Notes: generated by a model not told the origin, from the letters alone. DNA of 64,000 bases from Biomphalaria glabrata (GCF_947242115.1 NC_074728.1:22032542-22096541); one strand, 5' to 3'. Counted from the stretch's first letter, positions 11,600-22,051 are shown. Made by a program: numbers and translations.

Positions 11600-12590
11600 G
11601 AATAGTTTGTAGCTTCTGTAAATGCATGAAATGCCGTCACAAATGACACAAGTCCTCTGTGAGTTTGATGGATTATAAACATCTTACTTCTTTGCCTTAT
11701 ATTAAATGGTCCTTCTGTCTGTTCCACTATTATAGGTTTATCTAAATATCATTGATATATCGTAACATGTCATCAAAATAAAAACTAGAATCTCTGCAAC
11801 TGGTTTACAAGTCAGAAGTCATCAATAACACTTGCCATTTAAAAAAAAAACAACAATTTAGATTACTGATTAGTCAAATTAGTGACTGATTATTCGATTC
11901 ATTTTAGGCCTATATTTTTTTAATGTGAATATATAATGATCCTTTACACTTTGTGACTTTACTAGTAGATCTATACTTTGGAGTAGACTTGTTTGTTGAG
12001 CTAAAATCGGAAGTACACATTGAATTTTACTGTGATCTAGTAATCATCTAGTCAAATGTAGTGATCTACTAGTACTAGAACTCCTATCTGTCATATCGTG
12101 ATCAGTAGGTGGCTGAAGTTTTATAAATCTATTCCATGACAAAAACCCTGGCTAGATTTAGATCTAGTGGTCTAGACATCTAGATCTAACTAGAATTAAA
12201 CTAGAAAACTGAATTAGAGAAGTAGCTTTCTGGATCTAGAACTAGAATCTATATATTACTAATATTAGATCTAGTTGCGTCAAACGCTTAATTTTTGGTT
12301 GTTGTTTTTAATAAATGCACATAAAATACATTGTATTTTGGCAATAAAAATACCCAGTTGGTAGTCAAGTAATTCTAATAATTAATTAATGAATGACTCT
12401 ATCAGTATTTGTTTTAGATCTATCAGATTCATATGACTTATTATTTATACTTATTTTATATCATTCGTCCAAGAAAATCTAGCTCTAGATCTATTTCATT
12501 TTAGATTAGGCTATAGTTGTTTTGTTGTGTTTTTTTTTTTTTTTGTCATTTTATTTAGGCTACAATATTATCAAGATTAACTTTTTCTCT
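11600..12590. other. Unassigned AT-rich interior of transposon
   Basis: The interval is rich in TAGATCTAG-type words as at 5.6-7.1 kb. No gene was seen. Confidence 0.5.
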
Positions 12591-12891
12591 GTTTCCCACG
12601 AGACGTGTATGCCTATAGCCTAGTCCTTTCGATAATAAAAAAAAAACGATTAGAAATGCGTAGCTTGGAGTGTCAAAACTGTATAAGGCCTCCTATTTTT
12701 ATTTCGTGCAATTTAGTATATCGTAACAAATACGCATTTGGCGGAACGGTAGACAGGTCTTCATCCAGATTTAGTGTAAATAAACCAAACACAGAAACAC
12801 TGAAAGATTGTATTTTCGGAATTTAGATTCTATTTTTTGGAAAATAAGTGGCATTTTATGGGGTGATCGAAAAAAACAACTTTTGTGACTA

Positions 12892-13155
12892 TCTCTTATT
12901 CAGGGAAATTGTATCTATTTTATCAGATAGTCAGAAAATGGATAAAGTTTTTACAGATCTAATAAAATATAGTGTGGGGAAGTTTTACTCCCAATGAAGG
13001 TCAATCCAAGTGGCTCTCGGAGTAAATTTCTTCTTTGGCATCCTCATCGATTTTTCAAAATGGTATGGTGCGCGAAAAAGATGCGCGACGGCACTTCGAC
13101 TCTCTTTGTCTTTGTAAAAAACTCGAAGCTGGTGTTCCATTAGTATAGTTCCATG
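12892..13155 (-). repeat. Right terminal inverted repeat
   Basis: This is the reverse complement of the left arm. Read on the minus strand it contains a 51-codon open frame starting MEHQLRVFYKDKESR and ending in a stop near 12990. It has a Lys-rich centre (MPKKKFTPRATW). Whether this is coding is unknown. Confidence 0.88.
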
Positions 13156-13162
13156 CTTAGAC
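13156..13162. repeat. Target-site duplication CTTAGAC, right
   Basis: Exact partner of 4862-4868. TTAGAC is read in the same codon frame on both sides. Confidence 0.9.
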
Positions 13163-14899
13163 ACAGACGAAGCTGAAGAAATTGAATTTCTTTGGGAAAC
13201 AATTCGTGAACAACTATTTGATTCATCGAAGATATATGATTCTCAAAATTATTTACACGGATTAAAAAACTTTAAAGTAATGTTACAGGATTTAAAACTC
13301 AATATCGAGACAGACATACAAGAAAATCCGTTAACACTGAAAGATCTTGAAAAAATAGTCCGAAGCTTAGTAAGAAATATTATCTCTGTTCGGCTTTTTC
13401 ATGGGGCATCTGGTCAACCTCAAAACGTATCTTCTATTACAATTACCGCACTGACACGTAACAAGTTAATAGATTTATACAAAACTTTATCTACCAAAAA
13501 TAAAGATGATAGACCTTTAGAACTTTGGGAGAACTTTCAAGCTATTATTTTTAAAGGAAATGACATCATAAGCAAAATCAAAGATAAACTCTTTAAAACC
13601 GAAACTGACGCGGAAAATGAACAAAAGTTTCAGGATCTAAAAGTTTCCATAACGAAACTATTTTCAATGTGCTCAGCTTTAGGTTACTGTCCATTGGAAA
13701 TATCTTTCGTTAGAGCAGTGATGATTTACAACAAAGATGTCAAAGCCAGTGTGAAGGACATCTGCTTTGGTCTAAGATGCATTTATGCAATTGGTCAAGT
13801 TTACTATGATAGTATCATCGCTGGACTGAAAGAATTTCGTCCGCAAAGCGAGAAACAGTCTCGGTACACCTTAATGGAATGTTGTTCGAAAAACGAAATT
13901 TTGTTTTCTATAAACCTGTTGCAAGAGACTTTTAGAACAGAGGAAATTTGTATTGGCTTTTTTACTATTTCTACTTTAGATCTAATTGAAAATAATCTCT
14001 TTAAACAATTGTTTCATCAAACAATCATCAAGATGCGTCTTCCAAGACACATAGATAAATGTTTATTCTCTATACTTGTTGCTCCATTATGCACTGACTG
14101 TCTTGCAGCACATCAAGAGCATACAATCCAAGACACAGAGAAATCTTGTTGTGGCTTGGATTTCATTCTTACACGATTTGTGTGGTACTATATTAACTAT
14201 AGATTTGTAAGCTTTAATGATCAGACTTGTCTCTTATTAAATAAAAGAACACCAGAATTAGAAATACCTGGATATAGGTTTTATCAGCATGCTGTAATAC
14301 CCTCTGATGATTTCAATTACTTGGCGAAATATTTGAAAAATCTCAGAGAAGCTTGCGAAGAAATCGGCCTTACTGTTGTAGTTTCAAAATGTTTGGCTTT
14401 AAATCAAGGCGTTGAATATAACGAAATCTCGCAAGTAAATTTTCTTGATGTAATATTTACATTTGATCATTCACAAAATGAAGAAGTGGAAAACAGAATG
14501 AATAAGGCATGTACATTCATGAGACCACGCTTATATCCAAAACGAAATCAATTAGCTAATGTTCAAACTAATAAGCAGCTCCTATGTGACGTTATGCTTA
14601 AACTTATAAGAAACATAGAAGTGTTTACTTTAAATAGTAAACTTGAACAGCAACTGGAGGACTGTTTCAAACGTCGTGCCGATTCGATTAATGAAAGACC
14701 TTTGGACATGTTAAAGATCCTCAGACAAACACGCCGAACTTTTTACAAGCAATACGCTTATTATGTTGGACCAGATGACAAGATGATTCTGTTCAGAGAA
14801 ATGATCAATTTAAAGCCGTTGAAACGAGGCAGGCCTCCAAGGTCTTTTAAAATCCAAAATTTAGAGGATAATAAAAGAAGAAAGGTTTCGTCCGACTAA
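13160..14899 (+). CDS. RT-like domain of split LINE-derived gene, catalytic motifs not recognisable
   Basis: The open frame is 580 codons from the insertion site, or 539 from the first ATG at 13280. It is the frame continued from the endonuclease part. The layout follows a LINE reverse transcriptase: a linker (DEAEEIEFLWETIREQ), an RT-like region, then NYLAKYLKNLREACEEIGLT followed by FLDVIFTFDHSQ, which match the usual post-YADD helix and YLG region. The segment aligned with RT motif A reads IGFFTISTLDLIENN instead of an AFDT-type motif, and no YxDD is present. The C-terminus carries an AT-hook-like KRGRPPRSF and a basic NKRRK. Just past the stop lies an eroded CGEQCRSGIGL knuckle typical of LINE tails. 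A dead RT in a long open frame suggests exaptation, though recent decay is possible. Confidence 0.65.
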   Translation, partial: DTDEAEEIEFLWETIREQLFDSSKIYDSQNYLHGLKNFKVMLQDLKLNIETDIQENPLTLKDLEKIVRSLVRNIISVRLFHGASGQPQNVSSITITALTRNKLIDLYKTLSTKNKDDRPLELWENFQAIIFKGNDIISKIKDKLFKTETDAENEQKFQDLKVSITKLFSMCSALGYCPLEISFVRAVMIYNKDVKASVKDICFGLRCIYAIGQVYYDSIIAGLKEFRPQSEKQSRYTLMECCSKNEILFSINLLQETFRTEEICIGFFTISTLDLIENNLFKQLFHQTIIKMRLPRHIDKCLFSILVAPLCTDCLAAHQEHTIQDTEKSCCGLDFILTRFVWYYINYRFVSFNDQTCLLLNKRTPELEIPGYRFYQHAVIPSDDFNYLAKYLKNLREACEEIGLTVVVSKCLALNQGVEYNEISQVNFLDVIFTFDHSQNEEVENRMNKACTFMRPRLYPKRNQLANVQTNKQLLCDVMLKLIRNIEVFTLNSKLEQQLEDCFKRRADSINERPLDMLKILRQTRRTFYKQYAYYVGPDDKMILFREMINLKPLKRGRPPRSFKIQNLEDNKRRKVSSD

Positions 14900-15335
14900 G
14901 CCAAAAGATGGCCATATTTCCCATGTTCTATGTGGCGAACAATGTCGCTCCGGAATAGGACTTTAGATCAATAGGATGATGTACTCTAAGAATTCATTGA
15001 GAACAAAAAATACGACCAACAAGAACAAGAAAGCGAATTCTCAATAGAGAGACGATTTCACTTTTATTACTCAAGTTTTCTTTTGTATAAAATTCTCTTA
15101 TTAGCTTTGCAACTCTTCATCCGTTCAGTACTAGCTGAATGGTCAAAGAGTTAAAACTCTGGCTTGACCGTTATAATTTTTCAATATATAACAATCTTAA
15201 ATTTATATTTGGCACACGTTTGCAGCGGGAATTCCCGCATTCGACTTAAATGTTTCCTTGTATACAGAATAGTGTCGAAGAATTAATAGACATTGATAAA
15301 CATTTTGCGCACCATCTTCTGTAGAAATCAGCTGG
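14900..15335. other. 3' flank of the LINE-derived gene
   Basis: The first 60 bp still resembles the LINE C2H2-like tail out of frame. The rest is unassigned and includes a possible AATTCTC-rich stretch. No further gene is seen. Confidence 0.5.
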
Positions 15336-15339
15336 ACTG

Positions 15340-15715
15340 TTAATAGTTACTCTAGGCTGGGCACGTACCCCGCATGGGGGACGCACGTATGCCAAAAGTC
15401 TTTTTTGGTGAGTCTAAAAGGTGGTCGAGGTAACAGATGTGTCTTACGGAAACGCTTTAAAGACCAGCTAGCCTTAGCTGACATAGAAGAGAGAACCTGG
15501 CTGCGTGCGTCTTCAGAAGGCCGCGGAATATACATTTGAGACCAAAAGAAAATCCGCGGGACAGACGCAGAAGGAGAAAAGAATATCTTAACCGACCACC
15601 GGCGGACGATGGTTATGCTTTACCTCGAAGTGGCAAAGTATGTAGGTCACAGCTAGGGCTGAGTTGTCACAGGAAATACTGCATTCGGATTCGAAGACAG
15701 GCCTTATTATTATAG
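15340..15715 (+). mobile_element. LINE 3' end (family 1)
   Basis: It encodes LGWARTPHGGRTYAKS-like and FGESKRWSR-like remnants of the post-RT region. A TAGGTCACAGCTAGGGCTGAG knuckle and an ATTATTAT end follow. It is 5'-truncated. Confidence 0.8.
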
Positions 15716-15927
15716 AAGACCTTGAGGATGCAAAGCTTAATGAAAAGAACTTTTGCAGTATGGAAGGAATGCAAGGAATAGATTGAATGAGAGATTATAG
15801 ACCAGCATCCGCTACATAGATGAAAGGATTTTTATTTTTTCTAGTTTTTACCTATTTTTGTATAGTATGTCACCTTATTATTATAATTTTGACAGATCAT
15901 CCGCTTGCATCGTTAAATGGCATGATC

Positions 15928-16150
15928 CAGTGGCTTCACTAGGGATTTGTCATAATTTGGGGGCCTATGAGGAAGCTTGACCTCTTTAGGGGCCCCTGCA
16001 TTTTAACATTCGACAGTATAAGATAACGGCGAAATTTTTAATATTTAATGTAAAAAAAAAAATTCACACACTCATTGGGGGACCACCTCAAGTGGAGGCC
16101 CGGGGAATTGTCTAATTCTCTCCCATCCCCACAACATAGCTACGCCACTG
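15928..16150. mobile_element. hAT MITE, TSD GCATGATC
   Basis: The 223 bp unit starts CAGTGGC and ends GCCACTG. The exact 8 bp duplication GCATGATC (15920-15927 and 16151-16158) flanks it. Related copies lie at 26282-26455 and 61640-61800. Confidence 0.92.
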
Positions 16151-16240
16151 GCATGATCCTTATTAGCTCAATGACTGAATGAGACTGAAACTAATGAAGC
16201 TGCAGTCGCAATATAGTATTGAACCATATTGTTAATATAT

Positions 16241-16980
16241 TGTTATAAACTTGGTGGTGGCACAGAGAGGGGTAGTGGTGTGTGTGTAGTCAGTCGACGC
16301 AAATCGCCCCAGGCCAGCGCTAGACGAGCGGTCAACCGTGACGAGGTACGACTGTCAGCCGAGTCGTGTCAACAGGACGGTTCGGGAAGGATCGCAGCGT
16401 CACGAGAGTTGTAGTCACCTGACCACCTAGAAACGTCGAGCGGCGTTCTGTCCGGTTCGAGAAGGCCAGTACTTATCTATAAATATATAACCCTATATAA
16501 AGAGCGGAGGTGTCGCAGTCAAGACGGTTCACGACAGAAGGTACAGAAAGCGGGTTTACGACAGGAGTTCAGAACACGGTCGACTACAGCACAGTTCAAC
16601 GGTGTGGTCCTGTACGGAGCATTACGACGGTTCAGTGCGGAGTACTGTCAAGTACAGTTGAGACGAACGGCGTCTTGATCTTGGTCTGTGATCGAGTCCG
16701 ACACAACGAGCCCAAGTGTGTGAAGTCAGTCCCGAACTGTTGAACCCAGTGCAAGCCCGGAACGAGACGGAGGGACCAGTGCAAGACTTGATACGGCGGA
16801 GAGATATTTGTTATCGCAGAGCTATTTGTACTGTTCCACGTGCTGCCAATTGTACAGTATTGGCTGTTATTTATGGACATTAAACCTTTACGTTATTTTG
16901 GAGCCCTGACTTGTCAAGTTCTTTAAGTTGGTGGTGTATGGTGCAGTTTGCAGAGAGCCTGGATAGTGAGATTCGTAACA
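16241..16980 (+). mobile_element. Probable solo LTR (family L2)
   Basis: This GC-richer 740 bp block begins TGTTATAAAC and ends TTCGTAACA, giving inverted TG...CA ends. It is flanked by ATAT on both sides. It holds a TATA box (CCCTATATAAAG near 16490) and an ATTAAA-like poly(A) signal near 16880. No internal coding region follows. Open frames within it are not genes. It is a fossil, with well-kept promoter landmarks. Confidence 0.65.
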
Positions 16981-16984
16981 ATAT

Positions 16985-17585
16985 TAATATTTAAATAGTA
17001 TGGTACCCCAGTCAAGTTTCATTATGATATTTTAGTGTTTTTTTTTAATGCTATAAATGATTGTATTTTATGATGTTTTGATTAAATTGTTTTATTATTT
17101 AGTGAATTATTTAGTGAATTATTTAGTGAATTATGTAGTGAATTATGTTAGTTTTATTTTAGTACTTTGATATATTGGTTTTCATTAATGCATTCTTTAT
17201 AATACAACTTAATTCATATATAGCAAAGTGGGTGTATATAGTGACGCAGGGATGATTAACATATACTTTTCTCAAGATTGTTTGAAATATTCACACGACT
17301 ATATGAGATTTTACATGGCAGTATAATTGCTTTCATATGAATCTATGACTTACAGCTTTTTAAATTACAGTTTGGCTGCTTCCACATGACTTTGACTGCT
17401 TTTATATGACTGTAAGACTGGTTTCACTTGACTAAAAGATTATAACAGGAATGCTTGTACATGACTGTAAGTCTGTTTTGACGTGACATTAACATTGGAT
17501 AACATTGATAGTTTAAAGGATAAGGTTCTATTTTATTTGCTGTTATATTTTAGATTTTGAAATGCCATGTTAGAGACTGTTGTAT
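16985..17585. other. AT-rich spacer with short internal repeats
   Basis: TTATTTAGTGAA repeats four times at about 17095-17150. A loose ACTGTAAG/TTT-ATGACT reiteration occurs at 17330-17480. No gene was seen. Confidence 0.5.
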
Positions 17586-17595
17586 TACTGTAGAG

Positions 17596-18480
17596 CAGCG
17601 GTTCTCAACCTTTTTAGTTCCGCGATCACTTTTGTTTCAATTTTGAACTATGCGGCGACCCACAACAGTAACGTTATCTATGTTTTCGTTAATGTTGTAG
17701 AGATCCAGTTTCATGGGTTGTTCATTTCTCTTATCTTATACTCTACAATAACACGATGGCGTAGTACTAATTACATACGGATGTGCTTTTTAATAACATA
17801 GAAACAATATCAATGATCAATACAAGGTCGCCACACTTTGTCATCAGTGTATATATAACAATGAGATGCCCCTGTACCTTAGCGAACTGATTACTCCGTA
17901 TGTCCCCCAGAGAGCCCTGCGATCAATGGACTCAACGCTTTTAGTAGTGCCACGTTTCTCCCTCAAAAGCTACGGTCTGCGTGCTTTTTCAGTTCACGGA
18001 CCAAAGGTTTGGAACTCACTCCCCATTGATCTCAGACAGACAACATGCTACACCACTTTTAAGAAGAACATTAAGACCTACTTGTTTAAAACTTTTTTAG
18101 ATTAACTGTTAATCTAGCTCACGTCTTTGTGTATGTAATGTTGTTACAGCGCCTTGAGCCTACATTTTGTTTGTTAACAGCGCTTTATAAATAAAATTAT
18201 TATTATTATTAATGATTCGGCAATGGCGCAATGTTGAATTTAGCCGCGCCGTTGGATGGACAGTAATTGAAACTGTTACAAATGTTAATGCTGTGACGAT
18301 TAAAATGGCTGAAAATAATTTATCATCGAATGACAATGCTAGTAAACAAAATAGTACCTATCAATTTTTTTTTTTGGTTTAACAGTGTACTGGAGTTCCT
18401 ACAGTTTGGGTCTTAAACGTCCGCTGGAAAATTGGCATTGGACCCCAAATGGATAATGGTCCACAGGTTGAGAACCCCTG
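17596..18480. mobile_element. hAT non-autonomous element with nested LINE
   Basis: The ends CAGCGGTTCTCAACCT and AGGTTGAGAACCCCTG form terminal inverted repeats typical of hAT elements. Flanks CTGTAGAG and CTATAGAG match at 7 of 8 bases. The interior carries an inserted LINE tail at 17850-18213. Confidence 0.88.
17850..18213 (+). mobile_element. CR1/L2-like LINE 3' end
   Basis: Translation from 17866 reads LSELITPYVPQRALRSMDST, then PKVWNSLPIDLRQTTCY and FKKNIKTYLFK. This is the conserved C-terminus of chromodomain-free CR1/L2/Jockey-type RT proteins. It is followed by CAGCGCCTTGAGCC and an (ATT)n tail. It is 5'-truncated and nested in the hAT element. Confidence 0.85.
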
Positions 18481-18488
18481 CTATAGAG

Positions 18489-19145
18489 TATATGTTTATG
18501 TATAAAAAAAAGGAGCGTTTGAATATTTCGTAATTACTAAAGAGGAGAAGAGGTATGACGGATATGGTCTGGTATGTTGAGGACGAGTACGTACGTCTCC
18601 TGCCAAAGTTTAAAAAAAAAAAAATTCCGAAAGCTCCACTCATACACAACCGCCTGTCCAAAGCGCATTTGGTCACCATCGAATGAAAGTATTGTGAAAT
18701 AGGTCTTTGCTGAGCGTCTATAAAGCAAAAGGTTTCGACCACCATTTGTATGGCTGTGTGACCTGGGGTTCTTTAACTCTTTCTTTCCTAATTGACGATG
18801 CCAACGTTGATTTGCCCCCCCCCCCCCTTAAACTAAATTCATTTTTGGATTTGTAAACTTTAGTTTGTGTTGTGTAAAAAGAGCATGCATTCTCCTGTCA
18901 TTCGATACCAAATCTAACATTTTCTGATAACAAACAACAAAGTTATTGACGTTTAATCATAACAGGATAGCGAAATATAAATGAGCAAAATGAATAATTC
19001 TATCGGAACGAAGAAAAAAATTATGGAGAGAAAAAGTGAAGATGTATCTAATGGTCCTCGAGTGCTTCTATCAAAAGTGTCTTCCATCTTTAATGGGCAT
19101 ACGCTGGCAAGTTATCTTGAAGAAAAAAAAACGTGTCCTGTTGGA
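18489..19145. other. Unassigned spacer
   Basis: Open frames on the minus strand at 18413-18745 (110 aa and a 63 aa overlap) match nothing I recognise and hold no clear domain. A C-run (CCCCCCCCCC) lies near 18820. Confidence 0.4.
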
Positions 19146-19149
19146 GGCT

Positions 19150-19405
19150 GCTGTGGAGTGTAGAAGCACTAATTACTAATTGACAGCTGAGATGCGTCCA
19201 ACTACAATCCCGTTTTGGGGAATGATTGCATGTCAAAGGCGATCTTGCAAACGAGTTTAATAGTTGATGTCTTAACAGAGGTGCCCCAAGGAAGCACAAG
19301 AAAGATCAACTCAGGCACCATCAACATAGAGGAAATCAGTATGCAGCAGATGACATCTGAAAGAGACACCTGAAGAGCTCTCACACATTGGAGACCAAAC
19401 TGTGA
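19150..19405 (+). mobile_element. LINE 3' end (family 1), degenerate
   Basis: The fragment has the GGGGAATGATTGCATGTCAAAG - GCGATCTTG - GAGTTTAATAG order of the family, then a CAACATAGAGGAAATCAG segment comparable to 25790-25880. Confidence 0.65.
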
Positions 19406-19504
19406 GCTGGCGCATCCATTTATATTTTATATTGCTTATAGGCTAGTGACAGGTAGACCTATAAGATTTCCACTTCCGCCTATTGTTATACTATATGAGT
19501 TAGT

Positions 19505-21290
19505 GCTACCGTGTTACTGCTGTTTAAGCCGCTGCAGTAGTCTTATTGTGTTACTGCTGTTTAAGCCGCTGTAGTAGTCTTATTGTAATACTGCTGTTTA
19601 AGCCGCTGCAGTAGTTTTATTGTGTTACTGCTGTTTAAGTCGCTGCAGTAGTTTTATTGTGTTACTGCTGTTTAAGTCGCTGCAGTAGTTTTATTGTGTT
19701 ACTGCTGTTTAAGTCGCTGCAGTAGTTTTATTGTGTTACTGCTGTTTAAGCCGCTGCAGTAGTTTTATTGTGTTACTGCTGTTTAAGCCGCTGCAGTAGT
19801 TTTATTGTGTTACTGCTGTTTAAGTCGCTGCAGTAGTTTTATTGTGTTACTGCTGTTTAAGACGCTGCAGTAGTTTTATTGTGTTACTGCTGTTTAAGAC
19901 GCTGCAGTAGTTTTATTGTGTTACTGCTATTTAAGTCGCTGCAGTAGTTTTATTGTGTTACTGCTGTTTAAGGCGCTGCAGTAGTCTTAGTGTGTTACTG
20001 CTTTTTAAGTCGCTGCAGTAGTCTTAGTGTGTTACTGCTGTTTAAGTCGCTGCAGTAGTTTTATTGTGTTACTGCTGTTTAAGGCGCTGCAGTAGTCTTA
20101 GTGTGTTACTGCTGTTTAAGTCGCTGCAGTAGTTTTATTGTGTTACTGCTGTTTAAGGCGCTGCAGTAGTCTTAGTGTGTTACTGCTGTTTAAGTCGCTG
20201 CAGTAGTTTTATTGTGTTACTGCTGTTTAAGCCGCTGCAGTAGTTTTATTGTGTTACTGCTGTTTAAGTCGCTGCAGTAGTTTTATTGTGTTACTGCTGT
20301 TTAAGTCGCTGCAGTAGTTTTATTGTGTTACTGCTGTTTAAGACGCTGCAGTAGTTTTATTGTGTTACTGCTGTTTAAGACGCTGCAGTAGTTTTATTGT
20401 GTTACTGCTATTTAAGTCGCTGCAGTAGTTTTATTGTGTTACTGCTGTTTAAGGCGCTGCAGTAGTCTTAGTGTGTTACTGCTTTTTAAGTCGCTGCAGT
20501 AGTCTTAGTGTGTTACTGCTGTTTAAGTCACTGCAGTAGTTTTATTGTGTTACTGCTGTTTAAGGCGCTGCAGTAGTCTTAGTGTGTTACTGCTGTTTAA
20601 GTCGCTGCAGTAGTTTTATTGTGTTACTGCTGTTTAAGGCGCTGCAGTAGTCTTAGTGTGTTACTGCTGTTTAAGTCGCTGCAGTAGTTTTATTGTGTTA
20701 CTGCTGTTTAAGTCGCTGCAGTAGTTTTATTGTGTTACTGCTGTTTAAGGCGCTGCAGTAGTCTTAGTGTGTTACTGCTTTTTAAGTCGCTGCAGTAGTC
20801 TTAGTGTGTTACTGCTGTTTAAGTCGCTGCAGTAGTTTTATTGTGTTACTGCTGTTTAAGGCGCTGCAGTAGTCTTAGTGTGTTACTGCTATTTAAGTCG
20901 CTGCAGTAGTTTTATTGTGTTACTGCTGTTTAAGTCGCTGCAGTAGTTTTATTGTGTTACTGCTGTTTAAGGCGCTGCAGTAGTCTTAGTGTGTTACTGC
21001 TTTTTAAGTCGCTGCAGTAGTCTTAGTGTGTTACTGCTGTTTAAGTCGCTGCAGTAGTTTTATTGTGTTACTGCTGTTTAAGGCGCTGCAGTAGTCTTAG
21101 TGTGTTACTGCTGTTTAAGTCGCTGCAGTAGTTTTATTGTGTTACTGCTGTTTAAGGCGCTGCAGTAGTCTTAGTGTGTTACTGCTATTTAAGACGCTGT
21201 AGTAGTCTTAGTGTGTTACTGCTGTTTAAGCCGCTGCAGTAGTCTTAGTGTGTTACTGCTATTTAAGACGCTTTAAAGTGTGTTACTGCT
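19505..21290. repeat. 37-bp minisatellite with 13-unit higher-order repeat
   Basis: About 48 head-to-tail copies of TTACTGCTGTTTAAGTCGCT + GCAGTAGTTTTATTGTG. The unit contains the imperfect palindrome TACTGC...GCAGTA. Variant units (TCTTAGTG, CTTTTTAAG, CTATTTAAG, AAGACGC) recur in the same order 481 bp apart (for example 19861 and 20342), i.e. 13 x 37. Edges are degraded. Confidence 0.97.
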
Positions 21291-21525
21291 GCGATAGTGT
21301 CGCATTTAGATACAGATTTAGTTATTGTTAATATGTTAGTATCAGTGCTCTTTTTGTGTGACGGTACCTGTTACCGGCACTTTTTTCAATTTGGGGAAAA
21401 ATTATTAAGTTTCTTGTATTTTAATATTTATTATTAAATTATTAGTACTTAAAAGTTAGGATATCCATCACTGAGTACTGGAACCTATTTTTTTTTTAAA
21501 AAAAGAAAAAAAAAGCACTGGCTAG

Positions 21526-22043
21526 CAGGGCCGGTCCTAGCAATTGCGGGGCCCTATGCGAAACTGATTGCGCGGGGCCTAGTCTGTGTGGGAATAAGGA
21601 TAATAAGTGAAAATTAAGATTTTGTATAAGAAAAAAAATTCGACTTTACTAAGTTAAAAATTGCGATCTGTACTTTAGGAACCTTGTAACCAATGGCATA
21701 TTTATATGCTAGTGACTATAAAAGTAAATAAAGTATTCTAACTTCCGATTAAGGTATAAATTCGCCCGATTATTACATGAAAGCTGACAATGCCTTTTTT
21801 CCTTTTATCACACAGAGGATTGGCGTTTTCCGAAAATTAATGACACCCACAAATGACAACTTTGTCTATTTTTCTGGAAATTTTAAAGAGTTTTCAGGAG
21901 ATTTTAATAAATTCAGGAGATTTCCAGGAGTTTTTCGTATATATTTTGCAGTTTAAGAATTACACTCTGAATTAGCGCGGGGCCTATGAAAGCGCGGGGC
22001 CCACTGCGACCGCATAGGCTGCAGTGGCCTAAGACCGGCCCTG
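21526..22043. mobile_element. hAT MITE (CAGGGCCGG ends), TSD CTGGCTAG
   Basis: The ends CAGGGCCGGTCCTAG and CTAAGACCGGCCCTG are inverted repeats. The exact 8 bp duplication CTGGCTAG lies at 21518-21525 and 22044-22051. Interior CGCGGGGCC motifs near both ends form subterminal repeats. The same end type occurs at 47870, 51188 and 54877. Confidence 0.95.
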
Positions 22044-22051
22044 CTGGCTAG

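Larger units (their letters stand above)
4869..13155. mobile_element. 8.29 kb DNA transposon with ~250 bp TIRs
   Basis: The left terminus 4869 to about 5117 is the reverse complement of 12892-13155. Terminal sequence is CATGGAACTATACTAATGG. The two arms differ by only a few substitutions, a one-base indel and one short length block. The 7 bp duplication CTTAGAC flanks the unit exactly. The interior holds no recognisable transposase; it is AT-rich DNA with LINE fragments and one possible small spliced gene. CATG ends with a 7-8 bp duplication are compatible with P-like elements, while long TIRs recall MULEs. The superfamily is therefore unassigned. It is probably a large non-autonomous element with captured or nested DNA. 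Confidence 0.85.

Noticed and set aside
11139-11727. Small frames on both strands at 11.1-11.7 kb
   Set aside because: They overlap a decayed LINE 3' end.
13280-14899. Active LINE reverse transcriptase
   Set aside because: Motif A and YxDD are not recognisable, and the gene is split by a transposon.
16229-16880. Short proteins of 60-80 codons at 16.2-16.9 kb
   Set aside because: They lie within the probable solo LTR with TATA box and poly(A) signal and overlap each other on both strands.
19505-21290. CRISPR-like array
   Set aside because: Repeats are contiguous with no unique spacers, in a eukaryotic setting; it is a minisatellite.
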